DNA of 64,000 bases from Leptothermofonsia sp049200465 (GTDB lineage Bacteria > Cyanobacteriota > Cyanobacteriia > Leptolyngbyales > Leptolyngbyaceae), in assembly GCF_049200465.1 (NCBI RefSeq), contig NZ_CP120836.1:868001-932000 (forward strand). The letters run 5' to 3'. Of this stretch, positions 62,396 to 64,000 are shown in pieces (within the stretch, counting starts at the first letter, position 1; the number at the start of each line of letters is the position of its first letter). The translations under genes were made by a program, and so were the position numbers. Under the pieces are notes generated by a model, which saw only the letters and a program-made list of their open reading frames with translations, was not told where the DNA came from and searched no databases.

Positions 62396-63349
62396 ATGAC
62401 TAGGGGAAGACGTGTACAAGCCGCAGAACTGGAAGTCAGGCTACTGCGCGAAGGAATTATCGAATCGAGGCATCACGTTCAGGCTGTGGTTTGCGACAGC
62501 CGTGGACGGACGCTGCTGGTGGCCGGTAATGCGGAAACGGCAACGTTTGTGCGATCGGCGTTGAAACCCTTTCAAGCTCTGGCGGTCACCACAACCGGCA
62601 CATTGGAGCGCTACGGATTGAGCGATCGCGACCTGGCGATTATTTGTAGCTCCCATAAAGGGAAAATTGAGCAGGTGCGTCAGGTATTTAACGTCCTCTG
62701 GCGCAGCGATGTCGATCCCTCCCACTTGCAGTGTCCGGTTCCTCCCGGCAGGCGCAGCCCGCTGGAATACAACTGCTCCGGTAAACACGCCGGAATGCTG
62801 GCTGTCTGTCAGCAGCGCAACTGGTCTTTAAACAGCTATTTACAGCGCAGCCACCCCGTTCAGCAGTTGATTATCCACAAGGTAGCTGAGCTTTTGCGGA
62901 TGCCCGCAGAGGAATTCATTAGTGCGCGGGATGACTGCGGGGCTCCCACCTACTTCTTACAGTTGGGTCAAATTGCTTCGCTCTATGCCCTGCTTTCAGC
63001 CAGCGAAAACCTGGACATGGAGCGTATTGTGCGAGCCATGATCCATCATCCAGCAATGGTAGCAGGTGATGGCGAATTTGACACAGAACTGATGCGGCTC
63101 ACCCAGGGAGAGTTGGTCAGCAAGGCAGGAGCGGAAGGCGTCCAGTGTATTGGACGCTTGGGTGAAGGGATGGGGCTGGCGATTAAGGTCATGGATGGTG
63201 CCAAACGAGCCAAATATGCCGTTGCTATTCACCTGCTAAAACAGATGGGCTGGATTACCCCCTCCGTTTCAGAAACGCTGGCTGAGAACTTTATGACCCT
63301 CAGCAACGTCACTCGCCTGGAAGTATCAGGGGATCTTTCCATGCTGTAG
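62396..63349 (+). CDS. asparaginase (type II-like, thermolabile family)
   Basis: A 317-residue protein starting MTRGRRVQAAELEVRLLREG. SRHHVQAVVCDSRGRTLLVA, FVRSALKPFQAL, CSSHKGKIEQ, YNCSGKHAGMLAVC and DDCGAPTYFL are the blocks of the Rhizobium etli-type asparaginase family, with Ser-Lys and Cys residues lining the active site. It should hydrolyse L-asparagine to aspartate and ammonia in the cytosol. No transport gene is directly beside it, although the LivK-type pair lies 2 kb upstream. Confidence 0.92.
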   Translation: MTRGRRVQAAELEVRLLREGIIESRHHVQAVVCDSRGRTLLVAGNAETATFVRSALKPFQALAVTTTGTLERYGLSDRDLAIICSSHKGKIEQVRQVFNVLWRSDVDPSHLQCPVPPGRRSPLEYNCSGKHAGMLAVCQQRNWSLNSYLQRSHPVQQLIIHKVAELLRMPAEEFISARDDCGAPTYFLQLGQIASLYALLSASENLDMERIVRAMIHHPAMVAGDGEFDTELMRLTQGELVSKAGAEGVQCIGRLGEGMGLAIKVMDGAKRAKYAVAIHLLKQMGWITPSVSETLAENFMTLSNVTRLEVSGDLSML

Positions 63350-63447
63350 ATTTACCACGTTGGATCTCACTCCATAAAGCGCCACGAAACGATAGGCTGG
63401 GGAGAGGACTTGATCGCCATTCAAGCCTCTTCTTGAAGCGCTATACA

Positions 63448-63780
63448 ATGAAATTCATTCCTTTCTTTGCCTTAATCCTGATACCAGTAGTATGGAACCA
63501 GGTAGTATGGAACCAGCCTGCACCTGCCCAGGCACCGCCACCTCCTTTGCGCCTGACTCCTGCTCAAATTCAACGAATTTCGAGCGGGCTGTACCGCTTC
63601 AATTCTCAGGACTTCTTCAATCGAGGCCAGCGGCGACTGGAAGATGAAATCCAGATCTTGACTCAGAGACGCCAGTTTTTGACAGAAGGCATCCTGAAGA
63701 TTGATCAGAAGACTTTGAAGCAGCCCGACTTTTCTCAGTTTGAACGTCGCCACCCTGGTAGTTTACCAGGCAGATTTTGA
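63448..63780 (+). CDS. small secreted protein of unknown function
   Basis: 110 residues from the ATG at 63448 (MKFIPFFALILIPVVWNQVV), with a signal peptide ending in APAQA. The signal contains a direct duplication (GTAGTATGGAACCAG twice, giving VVWNQVVWNQ). The mature part, LRLTPAQIQRISSGLYRFNS, then FFNRGQRRLEDEIQILTQRR, looks helical and charged. No family is known to me. It follows the asparaginase gene after 98 bp. Confidence 0.7.
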   Translation: MKFIPFFALILIPVVWNQVVWNQPAPAQAPPPPLRLTPAQIQRISSGLYRFNSQDFFNRGQRRLEDEIQILTQRRQFLTEGILKIDQKTLKQPDFSQFERRHPGSLPGRF

Positions 63781-63860
63781 AGGTTATAAACCCTTCAAAA
63801 CCCCGTAAATTTGTTTTTCTGGGTTTAGATAAGCAGGCAAAGTTACTTTGGTGAACCACT

Positions 63861-64000
63861 AGTGGACGATGGCATCAGTCCAGTAACCATTGGGTTGGGG
63901 AGTGGGGAGCAGGAGAGAACCAGAAGGGTATCTGTATTCTCGCCATTCTCGCCGTGCTGTACTAGTATTGCAAACACTAAATTTTGCAACATGGGGGTGT
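63861..64000. repeat. composite repeat, cut by the window edge
   Basis: GATGGCATCAGTCCAGTAAC through CTAGTATTGCAAACACTAAATTTTG parallels 29298-29420 with about one change in seven bases. The GGGGGCGAAGCCCCC core presumably lies beyond the window. Confidence 0.8.

Noticed and set aside
1..64000. tRNA, rRNA, tmRNA or RNase P RNA genes
   Set aside because: I looked in the spacers for T-loop and acceptor patterns and known conserved blocks and saw none; a tRNAscan-SE/Infernal run would settle it.

Overview
The window comes from a cyanobacterial chromosome, probably a filamentous or Leptolyngbya/Oscillatoria-like lineage; genus assignment is inference. Evidence: sulfolipid genes sqdB/sqdX, the chlorophyll-cyclase subunit Ycf54, a Psb35-like photosystem II protein, a PatD homologue, a low-temperature-induced protein, CGLD27 and DUF7219 proteins, an SLH-domain iron-uptake porin, and very frequent HIP1 octamers (GCGATCGC). 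Most genes are housekeeping or conserved cyanobacterial genes in short operons separated by repeat-rich spacers. I see no tRNA, rRNA, CRISPR array or phage.

Layout. 0.1-2.8 kb: MBOAT acyltransferase with an SGNH-like partner. 2.8-4.4 kb: gene-free, repeats. 4.4-10 kb: chaperones htpG (with rpmB) and clpB. 10-13 kb: DUF4359 protein, kinase-like protein, DUF2470 protein, small secreted protein. 13.2-19.4 kb: frameshifted DUF4230 gene, aroA, zinc-ribbon protein, double-ATPase peptide ABC protein. 19.4-24.5 kb: an Anbu (bacterial proteasome homologue) neighbourhood of circularly permuted ATP-grasp, alpha-E and transglutaminase-like genes, with anbu inverted and separated from them by a Uma2 gene. 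24.6-27.2 kb: sqdB and a frameshifted sqdX. 27.2-32.7 kb: a metal-uptake stretch with an FTR1 permease, hupE behind a cobalamin riboswitch, and a porin behind a Fur-box-like site with a 9-nt match to the sRNA Yfr1 next to its start codon. 32.8-38.3 kb: patD, rel, a cluster of hairpins, an unknown 430-aa protein and rpsU with a clear terminator. 38.5-46.4 kb: small conserved proteins, apt-permease operon, ycf54, pdxJ, HAD hydrolase, site-2 protease. 46.8-55.4 kb: BT1 transporter with a carotenoid oxygenase, PutA, CrtISO-like oxidoreductase. 55.5-56.7 kb: nested remains of an IS630 and an IS1-like element. 56.9-64 kb: psb35, tandem LivK-type binding proteins between direct repeats, CGLD27, asparaginase.

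Two genome-wide processes stand out. First, at least five families of short palindromic repeats (many with a GGGGGCTTCGCCCCC-type core) fill the spacers, abut stop codons and in one case sit inside a transposase. Second, simple C/T-rich spacer-like sequence has been incorporated into interdomain linkers of HtpG, the ABC ATPase and PutA. Two genes (DUF4230, sqdX) carry single frameshifts that could be real or assembly errors.
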